Part shown: piece by piece, positions 46,482 to 57,898 of the stretch
Position numbering within the stretch: the first letter of the stretch is position 1
Layout of the letters: each line of letters starts with the position of its first letter
Assembly: GCA_032191485.1 (NCBI GenBank)
Contig: JAVDOI010000008.1
Location: 18,032,174 to 18,096,173 of the forward strand
Source of the DNA: Leptoclinus maculatus
Lineage: Eukaryota; Chordata; Actinopteri; Perciformes; Stichaeidae
Length of the DNA stretch: 64,000 nt
Reading direction: 5' to 3'
The notes under the pieces: generated by a model
The model's input: only the letters and a program-made list of their open reading frames with translations
The model's database searches: none
What the model was told of the DNA's origin: nothing
Made by a program: the position numbers and the translations under genes

Positions 46482-49400
46482 GTAAGGAGAGCTTTTCGCA
46501 CGGGCCATGGAATGACTGTGAACATTTTTAATAAGCAATCCAACACATATCTTACCTCTATTTCCTTGCTTACAGGTTTTAAATCACTTGCACAAAAAAC
46601 TAAGAAATATGTCCAAAAAGTCAGAGGCATCAAAGAAAAAGGTACGTATTAAGCTGTCCTTTGGAGGGGTGAGAGTGGGGGTGTCATGGCCATATGTTGG
46701 CAAACTTGTCCGACTGTAATCAGGAGAAAAAAACACACTAAATACACACTGGATAAGATAGATACAAAGATGGGATGATTTGTTACCTGTTGACTTACTA
46801 ATAATGTTATAATAATAAACAAAATACAATAAAATATGACTCTGATATGACTCAACATTTTAAGGTCATCTGGAAAAAAAATTCTAGTCAAAAAAAAACA
46901 TTTTTACAAAAGAAGTGACCACCTGAACACTTGAATTAAAAAAATGAACAATTATCTGCCATGATGATAACGTTTCCAATGATGAGGATGATGTAAAGAT
47001 GTCATCCTTTACATATTTGTTTTTTAAAGAAAATGTGTACACAAGTTGGAGCTTAACTGAAATATCCTATATATCTGGATCCATGCATTTCATACAGTTC
47101 ACTAAGCAGCAGCCTTTTCTTTTGCCCACGTATGGTTTGATTTTAAGCAGGGGTCAGTGTTCTCGGTCTTCATGAAGATATGCATATCACAGCTAACCTG
47201 ACCCGCAGTCCTGTGCACGTTACTCAGCGATGGGATGATGTGTCCGCACCATATGCTGTACCGTTTCCTCCAATTCAAAAGGCAGTCAAAGGAAACTGTT
47301 CCCATCGTCTCTGTTGTTCCTCAGGGACAAAATTATGAATATTATTGTTATTATGCATATGGCACACTCGAGCAAAGTGGGTCTAAAAGGCGATGTGCAA
47401 TCAAACCACACTCTAGCCTTCATTATACCCGGTGGATTCACGGTCATCTAGCTTCAGAGCCAGTTATCTGCTCTTGCCCGCTTGATTGTCTGTCTGTCTG
47501 TCTGTCTGTCTGTTGTCTTTCACAGCCGGTCAGTTCAGCAGCACCGTCTGATAACGGCCTTGTGCCATGAAACCAAGGAGTGCCGACTGCTGGCCTGCCG
47601 CTGGGAGGGGAGGAATTGATGAGAATATGAATGTACTTTAATACGCACTATCCCAACATACATGCTTTATTGACTGAGGCTTAAAACAGGAATTTCACAT
47701 ACTGATCCCACTGTGACTGTGCAGAATACTGATCGAGAATACGCAGGGGAAATGTTACACTGACAGCTTTGTGACAAACAGTCAGCAAACAGTGCATTAA
47801 AGAATACATAATTTAACCTGGTAGGATAGCAAGTGTAAAACTACAACTAATGTCAGAACGGACCGTTTACACACATTCCCAAACATTCATTCCTTAACAT
47901 TCAAACAGCGCAAACATGAGACATGTTGCACTTTATAGTGAACAACAGAATATCTATTTTTATTAAAAAGAATAGATCGTTTCTCTTATCAATTTTCTTA
48001 TTTAGAAGTAATAAAACTGGGCATATGACATTTTCTCATATCGATCTGAAATGAATCAAATCTTGGCAGACTTTCCAGCAAATATTGCATTGTTGTTGTT
48101 AACATATCTTATTGTGATGAAACTTGTGATTTACGCCCCAACTGTCCAGGGTGTCTTCCCCAGTGTCCACTGGGATTGGCTCCAGCACACTTTGGATGAG
48201 TAGTTAGAGATAATGGATGGATAATAACCGAAAACATGAAACACAAAAACAACACGTTGCGGTCTCACGGACGATTATGTGAAAGAGCTCTTTCTTGTCT
48301 GGGAGCAGTGACTTTCTGAAGTCTCCCCTGGTTGCCTAGCGATCACATCTTAAGGACAAGAAAAGTCAGTGCCCCCCCTTCACTTTTTGTACAGATGAAC
48401 GTGTTAAATGCCGAGCTCTAAGGTCTGTACACCAAAGGCTGCTGCTATCAACCAAGTATAATCTCATCAGACGGCTGAATAGAACAGGTTGCATCTTATA
48501 ATAGATGACGAGGTTACCATTATTAGTAAGTTTTGCTAACTAATGTCACAAACGTCGTCCATTGTCCCAGACAATGAACAAAGTCATCTCCTAAACTAAA
48601 CTAGGTTGTCTCAAAGGAAAATCGTGGCTGTTCTGAATCGGAGTATAGTGTTAACAAATAGTTATGAGGTTACTGTCATGTTTCCAAGCTCCTTTCATGC
48701 GTTTAGCGGATATGTCATACAAGCAAGGGAGGTTTTCACAAAAGATCAAATGAGACAAATAAATAAATTGCAGCGGGCCACTCGGTGTCCTTGGTGGAAA
48801 GGTAGGAGAATTTGTTCAACGTGTTGAATCATTAGTTTGTGCAGCTCACCACTAGGCCCGTGAAGCAAGGTCACTCCCACTGCTGCTGTGAAATAAATCT
48901 AGACAAACTCCTCATACACCCTCCGTAGGAATCAGATCGCCTAAAAAACATAGCGTGTTGTCATGGCAACACATCACTTCTCGACTTAAAATGACGGTAG
49001 ATTCAGGCGGATGTGTAGGTGTCAGGTGTTATGTGATTGGTTAGCGAAAAATCGAATATCAGAAAAAAAAAAAAAAAAAGAGAACCAGGGGTTAAAAAGA
49101 CAGCAATTAGCACTGTGGGTTTAGGAGTTTCCTCTAAATGATGAGTCAGTCAGGTATCCAGATGGAGCACACAGATAGTTAGGGATAATTAGGAAAATGA
49201 ATAAATGGCCAAGTAGTCTTGAAATTGTTTAACAGCATCTGTAAATTGAGACAGGGAGTGCTAAGGACCAAACAGCTTCAGAGACAGAGATGCTCATCGA
49301 GGGTTATCCTGTACTGAGTGTTACTATGCTAATTGGATAAACTGTCACTCAACAACACACAATCTATTCTCAGTGGCTTCAATGGTACTTGAAGTTGCAA

Positions 49401-50241
49401 TTTATTTAGCAATATTTTCAGTTTGATAGAAGTCGTTAATGTCCCAAAAATGCAACTCAAACCCACACGAGAGTCCAACTAAACACCTCACGTATGGGGA
49501 GCCAATAGGAAGGATCCCCAAAAGTCAAGGGCATCATTTCGTTTGGTGGCTTTTTTGAAATGTTCAGAGTTCAGAGTTAGTCCACTCAGGATGGGACAGG
49601 ACATTCACGTCAACACAATGTTGTTTGTTAGGTAACAAAAACTAGCTCTTGTGTTATCTGTAAAAGAAAGACTTTGCTAAATGACCCAAACTGCAACCTT
49701 ACTGATGTTAGGTAACAATTGTTATAGCTATAAACTGTAAGCATAAACCTCTGTGGTGATGTCAAAAAATGCAGGGGAAAATGTTTCCCCCTATTTCTTT
49801 GAAGCAGGTGGCGAGACATTACACTTTGCACCTTTTAAGGACAAAAGCCTGTCTTGTTTCCTGATGTCCCGCTTTTACTTTCACCACTTGAATACATTAC
49901 TGAACTGTGACACACAATACGATTGATCATTGTTAACTTCATATATCAATGTCAAAAATACATCTTGACAGCTTTTAATCAATGATTTGTTGCGCTGCAG
50001 GGACCGGCTATCCTTCAACAGAACAGGATTACGAGTGGAGACAGAGTGGGTGGAGAGGAGAGGCTGAAAGGCATGAATTTTATTGGTTCTGTCTTCCTGT
50101 GTTGATGCTGCTGTTTGTTTTAGACTAACTGATGGCTCTCAGGGGGTTGAGGTGAAGATATGAATGTGTTATGGAGGCAATATAAACAAAGTTATTAAGT
50201 TGCTGCCCTGTGGGAACCTCTCCCTGGATACTGTGTCTTTG

Positions 50242-50306
<65 letters not shown>

Positions 50307-51050
50307 ATACGCTTGCATATCATGGTGGGGTTGATATCTCTGCACAATATTGACCCTATCGACTGAGAATTTGAATTATGCTCATGAAGCATTTCATCAG
50401 ACTGCACACACCTTTGCACATATGCGTTGTCATTACTGTCGTACTGCTTATCAACGCAGAGTTTCGAGCTACAACTGTACCCACAGTTAGGTTTTGGAAA
50501 GCTTTTTTCCCCCATATTGACTTTCCTCTTTGTTCATTCTACTGCATTAATTGTCTTTATTGATTAAATGCTTTTGGCCACTTGGGGCTGCGCAACAAGC
50601 TGTAAACACAACATTGATATATAGCACCGTTTATTAATGAAGTTATTAATGAGAACCTGTTAGCAAACAGTTGCCCATTTGCACATCCAGCACACAGAGA
50701 CACATTAGCATTCATTCGAAATCCTGTTCAGTGTTTCCCCTAGGTTTACAGCTTGGGGGGGGGCAAAAACACTTAAAGGAATCATGGTGTTGACTGGCAG
50801 GGAGACTCTATAAATGTCCTGTTTATGCTGTCTACATGTTCGACAGAACATTCCTAAAACCAAAAAGTAAACTGAAATAATGCCCTATTAACTCTCTGTA
50901 TTTTATCTATCTATCTAATCCGTCTATTTATTTATGTACGTATTTACTTACTTACCAACATCAGTCTTGTACAGCCAAGGGGAGTATTTCCCCTCTGACA
51001 GCCAAGCTGGGTCAAAACCGGTCATCCGGTGGTGACTGGACTTTAGCTGC

Positions 51051-51086
<36 letters not shown>

Positions 51087-54000
51087 ATCGGGGCGGAACT
51101 CCCCCGTGCGCGATACAGAGAGCAGAGGAGAATTGTACACGCACGACCATGTAGAGACAGATATGACATGCCGTCTGTAAATAAGATAAATCTTTATGAA
51201 TGTGGTATGTGTGTGACTGTTGTCATTAAGCGTCATTCGGCCAATTATGTCAATGTTTATTGCAATGTTGCCATTGTTTGAGGCGTCTTTGTTGTGTCGA
51301 CTTGACATTAACCAAGACAACATAATCCGTCCCAAACATGCCACAGCAGGCCTAATTATCAAACTTAAAATAACTTATTTGGCTTTATGTGTTAGCATAA
51401 CATTAAACTCTCATTTCATGAGACTAATTGTGTCATGAACAACTTCATAGAACTCAACTACAGAGGAACCATCAAGACTAAAGATGCCTTTCACTGTTAT
51501 AAGGTCAGTTTGACAACAGGGAATATAGTAGTAAAGTGATATATGGAGTGATGGACAGATTTACTTGCTGCTAAATTAACCGCTAATTGCTGCTAATTGC
51601 AGTTGCCGTAAGTCATCAAAATGATCTCTGTCGGCCGTGTTCACTGGTAGCAACAAGTAAACTATCTGTCCATCACTCCGTAAATCACACCCTCTGGCAA
51701 TTCTGGTATGAAAATATTGGTGGGGCCACACAATAATCGTAAAAGAAAATGTATTGATGCAATCCAAACATACCATAGCTATATCAACATTGAAACAACC
51801 AATAAACTGTGCGCGAGTGAGAGGGGGGGGAGACACTGCCATTGCTGTGACCAATATATCACCAACAGCAGTGATAACAAAATTCCATCAGAATAATGCC
51901 ATTTAAAATCACACAATGAAGATCTGACAACATATTTTATCATACCAACACATAGGACCACCAAAGGACAATGTTAAAGATCTCTTATCATCAAATGGCC
52001 TACCCATGACCGAAACAACACCAACATGAGGACAACTGAAACGCAAAGCAAAACGCATGCAGTGAACAGCGCACTGCGAATACATTTCAGTCAATACAGC
52101 AGTCGATACTTGAAGAATAATTTAACAAGACTTTTGACTCGCTGATGAAGTTCACTTCTTGAAGAGGAATGAGGTGCGGCGGTCCTTCATGTGTGCAACC
52201 TTCTCTGTGACCTTGCTATTAAAATCCAACAGTCCATGGATTCAGTTTTGCCTTATTTGTTACTGGCTGTAGTTTAACAGCGCATTCAAGTTCAACCTCT
52301 GGAAATAATTTTACAAACTTTGGGAAAGGTTTGCAATCAATGGGTTTTGCTGCAATCAAATGGTCATTTTTAGTGTGCCTCTCCTCCACTTGACTTGACA
52401 CGGTGTCGCAGGTCTTTTCCATGATTGCATACGTTGATTTTCCTCCTCTTATTCCCTTCTGCTCCGCTTTCTCGCACAATCACTCGTTCCCTGAGACGCC
52501 CTACATTCTTCTTGAAGGTGTCCATTGCCTGGTTGATGCCAGCCTCATCAATTTCCTGTTTTTGCAGTACATTGTATAGAATATCCACTTCTGCCATGAG
52601 CTCAGAAAAAAACTGCAATAGCTGTACGAACTTTGGTTCCAGCAGTTGAATGGACAGACCATAGGCCTCGTTGATGGTCACCTTATCATATCCCTCTTGT
52701 GGGCGAATGTTGTCCAAATACTCCTTGATCTTCCCACACAGCATTAACTGTTCTGCCTTTAAAATTCCACTGGAGGCCTGGGGATGCGCCTAGTTGATGT
52801 TTCGGCAAGAGCAGCCATTCTCTTGGGCGAATTTGAGAAAAAACGTGGCGAATGCTGACAGATCAGCAATAAACACTTTCAAATTCTTGCTGAGCAGATT
52901 TGTTGAAGTGTTAGGTTTAATTGATGCGCGTAACAGAGCACGAAGTGCGCGATTGGATAGTGCTCTTTGACAAGAGTCTGAACTCCAAGTATACACACGT
53001 GGACAAAATTGTTGGTACCCTTCCATTAAAGAAAGAAAAACCCACAATGGTCACTGAAATAACTTGAAACTGAAAAGAGTAATAATAAATAAAAATTTAC
53101 TGAAAATGACTTTCCAAAAAGCTCCAGTTTTGTCTCATCTGTCCAAAGGACATTCTCCTAGAAGCTTTGTGGCTTGTCAATATGCATTTTGGCAAATTCC
53201 AGTTTCAAAACTGGAGATTTTTGGCAAGTCACATCAGCTCTATTTTCACAGACGCAAAAATGAAGCATACAAGAAAAGAACACTGTACCTACTGTGAAAC
53301 ATGGAGGAGGCTCGGTTATGTTCTGGGGCTGCTTTGCTGCATCTGGCACAGGGTGTCTTGAATCTGTGCAGGGTACAATGAAATCTCAAGACTTGCTTGT
53401 TAGGCCGTTCACCTCAGTAAATTCCCGAAACCTCTCGGTTACTGCCTTGTTTACCATATAGCGCAGTACTATGACCATTTGTGACTTGCAGGACACATCC
53501 GTGGTCTCATCTGCCTGCACAGCAATGAAAAGTGCATCTGCCAGCTGTTAAGCAACCTCATCCATTGTACATGCAATCCAAGTGCCCTTTAAATAGGGTT
53601 GAGCATCGTAATGGTTTCTTAGCCTGGAGTCTCCCTCGCTCATAGTCTTACATTTGCATCTAAAAATGCCAGGGTTTAATGAGCCAGCAGACTCATCACG
53701 CAAGGCAATTTCGCACTAAAGGTTATAATTCTGCCAAGAACATGCCTGTTTTCTTCAGTCTGACGGTTGTGTTGTTCAATGTCACGTCTGTACGCACCGT
53801 CAAGCTGAGAGGCAACGTTCGTTGTTCCCAGTAAGCCGAACTTGATGGCATTATCCACATGCGATGCACAACTCTTGTGTTTTACCAGCCTTCCTAAAAG
53901 AGGTTTCAAGTCTTTAAATCCACTTGCTGTCCAGACAGTTTCCTCTCCGAAAAGAAGACATGGAAAGTAGAACAGAGCTTTTTTTGATATGCTAGCAGTT

Positions 54001-57000
54001 AGCCAAGTTTTCCTTTTGAACCACTCACGGTTGAATGATCTTTTTTTTAAATCTTGTCCTTCTTGAGATATGATCAAGTCATCTGGTCGATGTGGTCCTA
54101 AATGTTTTATTTCCAATTTTTGCTCCAGGGGTAAAGTGCTAAATCGTACTGTAGTTAGATATTCTACACGAGTCATCACTACTGTTGTAACGTTAACGCA
54201 AGTACAATATCAGTTCCTCTTTAGCTAGCAATACGTGTACACCCATTCAAATCAACCAATGGGTCCCTGGCCATCAGGCCCCACTCACGATCTGAAAGTT
54301 CAGGTTGAACGCGCACACGTGCACATTTAAACATTTACACACTACAAATCAATATTTTTCTAGAGAAGAGATTTCAGTCAGACTATGATGAAAAATTGTG
54401 TAGAAAAGTAAAGTTTGCCATTATTGTGTCTGAAATGTAGAAAGGCCTATAAATTCTTCTGCAGAGCAGCGTCCTCTAGTGGGGCCGTGCCCCACGGGCC
54501 CCTAATGAAAAAACGCCAATGAATTCATGTGGCATATGGAGCATTGAGCACTGTGTGAATGAATGTTGTTCTGTGCTACTCAAAGGGAAATGCAGTGGGA
54601 CAATTGAAAAAAGTTAGATTCCGTTGGTCATCGTAGAGTCTGGTTACTATGGCAGCTTCAAACACGGCAGCAACAATTCAGCATCGTTCATCTAAAGACT
54701 GTATCAGTCAAATGTCAGTATGTATGAATGCATTTATTCACGTCTGATGTTTGTGCTATGCTGTGTTTAGGATTCTTTATGACTCTGTAGCTTTCCCTGC
54801 TCAGTGTGTCACTTCACACTTAAATCAAACCAAAAACATGGGATTTCTGAGTTACATGCTCAAATGGCTAGATTGGACATATTGTATCACGTCCCAGCTG
54901 TAGGCTTTAGCTTTACCAATAGTCTTGCCTGAAAAAAAACATCCACCACTTTTCTCTTAGACATTCCATACAATTGGTTTGCCATAATTGTCACATGAAG
55001 TTTCCAAGTTTTATATATCTGGTTATCATTGTCAGTACATCCCGTTTAATTGTATCTTATTTTTGTGTCTTGTATAAGGATACGTTCTATTGTAGGTGGT
55101 AACTGCAAGATAGATCATGTCCTGCTGTTTAGTGCAGCAGAGCAGAATGATCTCAGTCTGTGCAGATCTCTGTCGTATTCTGCCAGTGTACAGTCACTAT
55201 ATTCACTTCAAACATTGTTTTCTCCTCATGGAGTTTTCTTTTAATTGTTCATTAAGAATATAATACATTTGATTACATGCAAGTCAGTGTTAAACCTATA
55301 AAGACCAAGGCCGAACAAGCCTTATGGATGAAAAGCTCCTTTAATATGTAGCTCTGGAGACATGTACAAGACTGGAATGAGATGTTAAAAATAAAAATAA
55401 AAATAAAAATAAAAATAAAAATAAAAATAAAAATAAAAATAAAAATAAAAATAAAAATTAAAATAAAAATTAAAATTAAAATTAAAATTAAAATTAAAAT
55501 TAAAATTAAAATTAAAATTAAAATTAAAATAAACTATACAAATTGTCAATATTTGTGTTTTTGAAACATGGAATCACCCAGTAATATGTGTAAAATATGA
55601 TATCTGCGGTAAATATATGCTTTTCCTGCTTGTCCTCTCTGCCTGTCTGCTCTTCCTCTCCTCATGTGCACGTCTCAGCTGGCTGGGGCGCTGGAAAAAC
55701 TGCCCCAAAGAGGCGGGTCTATAAAGCAGTTTAGCCAATGCTGAGTAAAGATATAAATGAGTGACATACAATTCAGCCAATCAGCGTCCTCAAATAGATT
55801 CAGCTTGGGGCAGTTTTTTTCCTGCCCCAAGCTGCGCGTTCTCGTCAGGAGAAGTCTCTACAGGAGAGCGCCAGCGCGAGCACTACTCCTCCAAGACCCG
55901 TTTGAGAGGAGAACTGAGAGGAGAAACTACTGAAAGAGCTGATCCCAGATCAGCCTGACCTCACAATCAGACAGCAGACTAGCAGGAAAGAGAAGCAGTA
56001 CATGAAGCTTCTCTACTAGCTGTACACCAGACAGGTTTGACTAGCTGGATGACGTCATGATAATAACTTATTTATCTTTTTAAAACAACGGGGACAGATC
56101 CAGCATGGACAGTTAGGGAGTGAGGGACATGAAGCACCTGTCTGAGAAATGGATATATAGTTATATATATATATATATATATATATTATTATATATATAT
56201 ATGTGTGTGTGTGTGTTTTATATTATAGTGAATATTATTATATGACATATATATTATTATATTATACAGAATATTATATGATATATATATTATTATATTA
56301 TACAGAATATTATATGATATATATATATATATTATTATATTATACAGAATATTATTATATGTTATATATATTATATTATACTGAATTCCCTGTGAGGGTG
56401 ACTAAAATAAGAGTTTGTGAAAGTGTTATTTACTGCTTTTTTTCGTGTTGGAATAAATGTTAAATATTTAACTGCAAAGTAGTAATGCGCATTTGATACC
56501 TTAATTTGTTTGCATTAAATCATTCTGGGATGTTTGCTGAAATTGATTGGATGTGGCACAGCCCTACCAAGAACATTTTCCACCAGCCGCCACTGGTTGA
56601 ATCCAATAATTACCTTGCACCACATGGCAGATGAACAAACTTAGTCACTAGCTGTGGTGAACATAGTGGATTATTTAGGAGCTTAAGAGACAGATATGTT
56701 TCTCAGGAGATGGTAAACAGAGCTAAAAGGAGAGAGAATATCAGACCTATTTTCATCCAGATTGCCAGAAACACAACTCCACATGAACGCGAGTGTTGCT
56801 CTGTGCCTGCAGGATGTTTTAAATAGGCAACTTCTGCTTAAACTTTTGCCACGATAACACTGATAATATGCCAAAACAAAACATTAATGTACCTTTAAGG
56901 AAATATTTTGGGACTGGCATGTTGCCCAACTTTTTTTTATGATAAAATTGACTTAGCACCATGCTAACACATTTGCATGCACTAGGCTTCATAATAAAAC

Positions 57001-57773
57001 ATACTGTCCATACCAGTAACTCAGAGTAGTTGATGTGCTGAACGTAGGTACATTTCAGTATTTATTATTTTGTATTTATCTGCTGTTTAAACCTTATAGC
57101 CTTATAGTAAGTTTAAACCTTATAGTCTCACTTTGGCCAGGAAGTTCACTGTGTATTAAAAGATAGCAATCACAGTCATTCAGTGAAAGTAATAGAAAAA
57201 TGATATCACCAACTACACGTGAAAAAAAAAGGTAATTTGTAGTCTGAAGATGATATACGGCAACATTTTGGTGTATAGCAGCACCCGATGGAATGAGAAT
57301 AAAGACTCAAGCAGCCACAGAAGAAACTGTATTCCCTTATCCTGAATATGACTTAAACCTGAGCAGCATTGATGTTCTCACTGATGTCCCCTGCAGGCAC
57401 TGACTAAATCCCTCTCCTGCTCCTCTCTCTGTTCCCAATTTGTGGCTCCCAGACTGCTCAAACTGTCCTGGTGGTGGTGGTGGTGTTCTGCTTCTCTTGG
57501 CTCCCTCATCACGTCGTACACCTGTGGGTGGAGTTCGGGACCTTCCCGCTGAACCAGGCCTCCTTCGTGTTACGGGTGGCCGCCCACTGCCTGGCGTACA
57601 GCAACTCGTCCGTCAACCCGGTCATCTACGCCTTCCTGTCTGAGAACTTCAGGAAGGCTTACAAGCAGGTGTTCAAATGCCAGATCGGCGCCAGGAACTC
57701 CGCGCCCAACGACGTCAAGGAGATCCGCAGCAAGGCGGACACGCCGCCGTCGACTAACTGCACCAACGTCTGA
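45819..57773 (+). CDS. galr1: Galanin receptor type 1, complete three-exon gene
   Basis: Join of 45819..46481, 46576..46641 and 57453..57773 (1050 bp, 349 residues plus TGA), the same length as human GALR1. It is a class A peptide GPCR in the plasma membrane, known to couple to Gi and lower cAMP on binding galanin. Visible landmarks: N-glycosylation sites N2-L-S, N15-L-S and N183-H-T; N52 in TM1; NLSIAD with D82 in TM2; C109-C187 disulfide pair; DRY 133-135; FSWLPHH 257-263 in TM6; NPVIY 298-302 in TM7; C319 as probable palmitoylation site; the family tail PPSTNCTNV. Residues implicated in galanin binding in the mammalian receptor (TM6 histidines, the ECL3 Glu, the TM7 Phe) are present as H263, H266, E270 and F281. 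Exon 2 alone encodes the third intracellular loop, as in mammals. Fish have a and b copies; which one this is cannot be decided here. Confidence 0.97.
46576..46641 (+). CDS. galr1: galr1 exon 2 (third intracellular loop, 66 bp)
   Basis: This 66-bp exon is flanked by TTGCTTACAG and GTACGT and encodes 22 residues: VLNHLHKKLRNMSKKSEAS then KKK, nearly identical to the mammalian loop. Both junctions are phase 0. Intron 1 (46482-46575) is 94 bp, unusually short next to the 10.8-kb intron 2. The exon is too short and basic to be found by ORF length; it is recognised by protein similarity. Confidence 0.96.
47486..47514. repeat. (GTCT)n microsatellite
   Basis: About seven tetranucleotide units in galr1 intron 2. 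Confidence 0.95.
48130..48245 (+). mobile_element. L2-like LINE fragment, GGATGGAT-type end
   Basis: TGTCCAGGGTGTCTTCCCC, GGGATTGGCTCCAGCACAC and GATAATGGATGGATAATAA follow the order found at the 3' end of a very common fish LINE. No coding capacity remains. Confidence 0.65.
50244..50303. repeat. (TG)n microsatellite
   Basis: About 30 uninterrupted units. Confidence 0.98.
50731..50765. mobile_element. Possible hAT-like terminal end
   Basis: CAGTGTTTCCCCTAGGTTT followed by a G-run resembles the outer end of fish hAT-type elements. It could be the far end of the element carrying the broken transposase at 52.2-54.2 kb, or an unrelated remnant. No matching opposite end or target duplication was found. 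Confidence 0.3.
51052..51083. repeat. (TG)n microsatellite
   Basis: About 16 units. Confidence 0.97.
52152..54179 (-). pseudogene. Broken hAT-superfamily transposase (ZMYM1-like, DUF4371 type)
   Basis: On the minus strand, 54179-53676 encodes a 167-residue stretch with features of the TTF-type zinc-finger/ZMYM1-like N-terminal region (SFNREWFKRKTWL, YFPCLLFG, SGFKDLKPLL). 53600-53400 encodes the start of the DUF4371 RNase-H-like domain (ADETTDVSCKSQMVIVLRYM). 53047-52790 and 52744-52219 give later parts, and the minus frame ends near 52152 with VTEKVAHMKDRRTSFLFKK and TGA. The pieces lie in different frames with in-frame stops, and a Tc1 fragment splits the gene, so it is dead. It lies antisense inside galr1 intron 2. 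In life it would have cut and pasted its own element. Element ends are not secure; GC-rich sequence near 54.48-54.51 kb may belong to the 5' end. Confidence 0.8.
52988..53392 (+). mobile_element. Truncated, internally rearranged Tc1/mariner fragment
   Basis: The left side reads GTGGACAAAATTGTTGGTA, a terminal sequence typical of fish and frog Tc1-like elements, next to a TA dinucleotide. From about 53205 to 53370 the plus strand encodes transposase catalytic-domain residues (GKSHQLYFHRRKNEAYKK, then KHGGGSVMFWGCFAASGTG after a frame change). The block about 53110-53205 encodes an earlier transposase part on the minus strand (EFAKMHIDKPQSF, then NVLWTDETKLELF across a stop/frame break), so it is inverted relative to the rest. 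No right terminal repeat is seen. It interrupts the hAT pseudogene and is therefore younger than it. Confidence 0.8.
55388..55533. repeat. Hexamer satellite (AAAAAT)n passing into (AAAATT)n
   Basis: About twelve units of AAAAAT are followed by a similar number of AAAATT. The shift of unit within one array shows spread of a point variant along the tract. Confidence 0.95.
55640..55990. promoter_or_regulatory. Promoter-like block with CCAAT, TATA-like motif and a 13-bp hairpin
   Basis: In galr1 intron 2, the sequence holds GGTCTATAAAGCAG, two CCAAT boxes (TTAGCCAATG, CAGCCAATCAGC) and a perfect hairpin CAGCTTGGGGCAG (55801-55813), loop TTTTTTTC, CTGCCCCAAGCTG (55822-55834), followed by a GC-rich purine-biased stretch. 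It may be an LTR or another repeat carrying a promoter. No frame of note follows. Confidence 0.3.
56155..56390. repeat. AT-rich tract and tandem repeat containing TACAGAATATTATATGAT
   Basis: An (AT)n and (GT)n run (to about 56212) is followed by three to four copies of an approximately 40-bp unit with the core ATTATATTATACAGAATATT. Confidence 0.85.
56640..56900 (+). repeat. GACTAGCTGGTGAACA family, copy 4
   Basis: CTAGCTGTGGTGAACATAGT, CTCAGGAGATGGTAAACAGA, AGCTAAAAGGAGAGAGAATA and GTTTTAAATAGGCAACTTC match the 43.1-kb copy block by block. It lies in galr1 intron 2. Confidence 0.65.
57453..57773 (+). CDS. galr1: galr1 exon 3 (TM6, TM7, C-tail)
   Basis: The acceptor TGTGGCTCCCAG is followed by TAQTVLVVVVVF, TM6 with FSWLPHH, the ECL3 stretch HLWVEFGTF, TM7 with NSSVNPVIYAF, ENFRKAYKQVFKC and the conserved PPSTNCTNV end at TGA 57771-57773. 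Five consecutive GTG codons (57471-57485) code for the valine run in TM6, a small in-frame trinucleotide repeat. Third positions are GC-rich, in contrast to surrounding intron DNA. Confidence 0.97.
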   Translation, partial: TAQTVLVVVVVFCFSWLPHHVVHLWVEFGTFPLNQASFVLRVAAHCLAYSNSSVNPVIYAFLSENFRKAYKQVFKCQIGARNSAPNDVKEIRSKADTPPSTNCTNV

Positions 57774-57861
57774 CGAAGGTGTGGACTGTGACATGAAAAT
57801 GAAGTATGGTGACTGTCCCGCTGAAACGCAGTGTAAAGTCATGGGGACAGAGCCCTCAGAC

Positions 57862-57898
<37 letters not shown>

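Larger units (their letters stand above)
46642..57452 (+). other. galr1: galr1 intron 2 (about 10.8 kb)
   Basis: The donor GTACGT is at 46642 and the acceptor CTCCCAG ends at 57452. Contents: (TGTC)n at 47486-47514, an L2-like LINE fragment near 48.1 kb, GT microsatellites at 50.2 and 51.1 kb, a hAT-like end near 50.73 kb, a broken hAT transposase with a Tc1 piece inside (52.15-54.2 kb), an (AAAAAT)n tract, a promoter-like block at 55.64-56.0 kb, an AT-rich tandem repeat at 56.2-56.4 kb, and a dispersed repeat at 56.64-56.9 kb. Nothing else recognisable in 46.65-48.1, 48.25-50.2 or 54.5-55.38 kb. Confidence 0.9.

Noticed and set aside
45897..46538. 213-residue frame antisense to galr1 exon 1
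   Set aside because: It mirrors a real GC-rich coding exon on the other strand; no motif or splice logic of its own.
45819..46652. Single-exon 277-residue galanin receptor
   Set aside because: Beyond residue 221 it reads intron 1 and exon 2 in the wrong frame; splice sites and homology give the 349-residue form.
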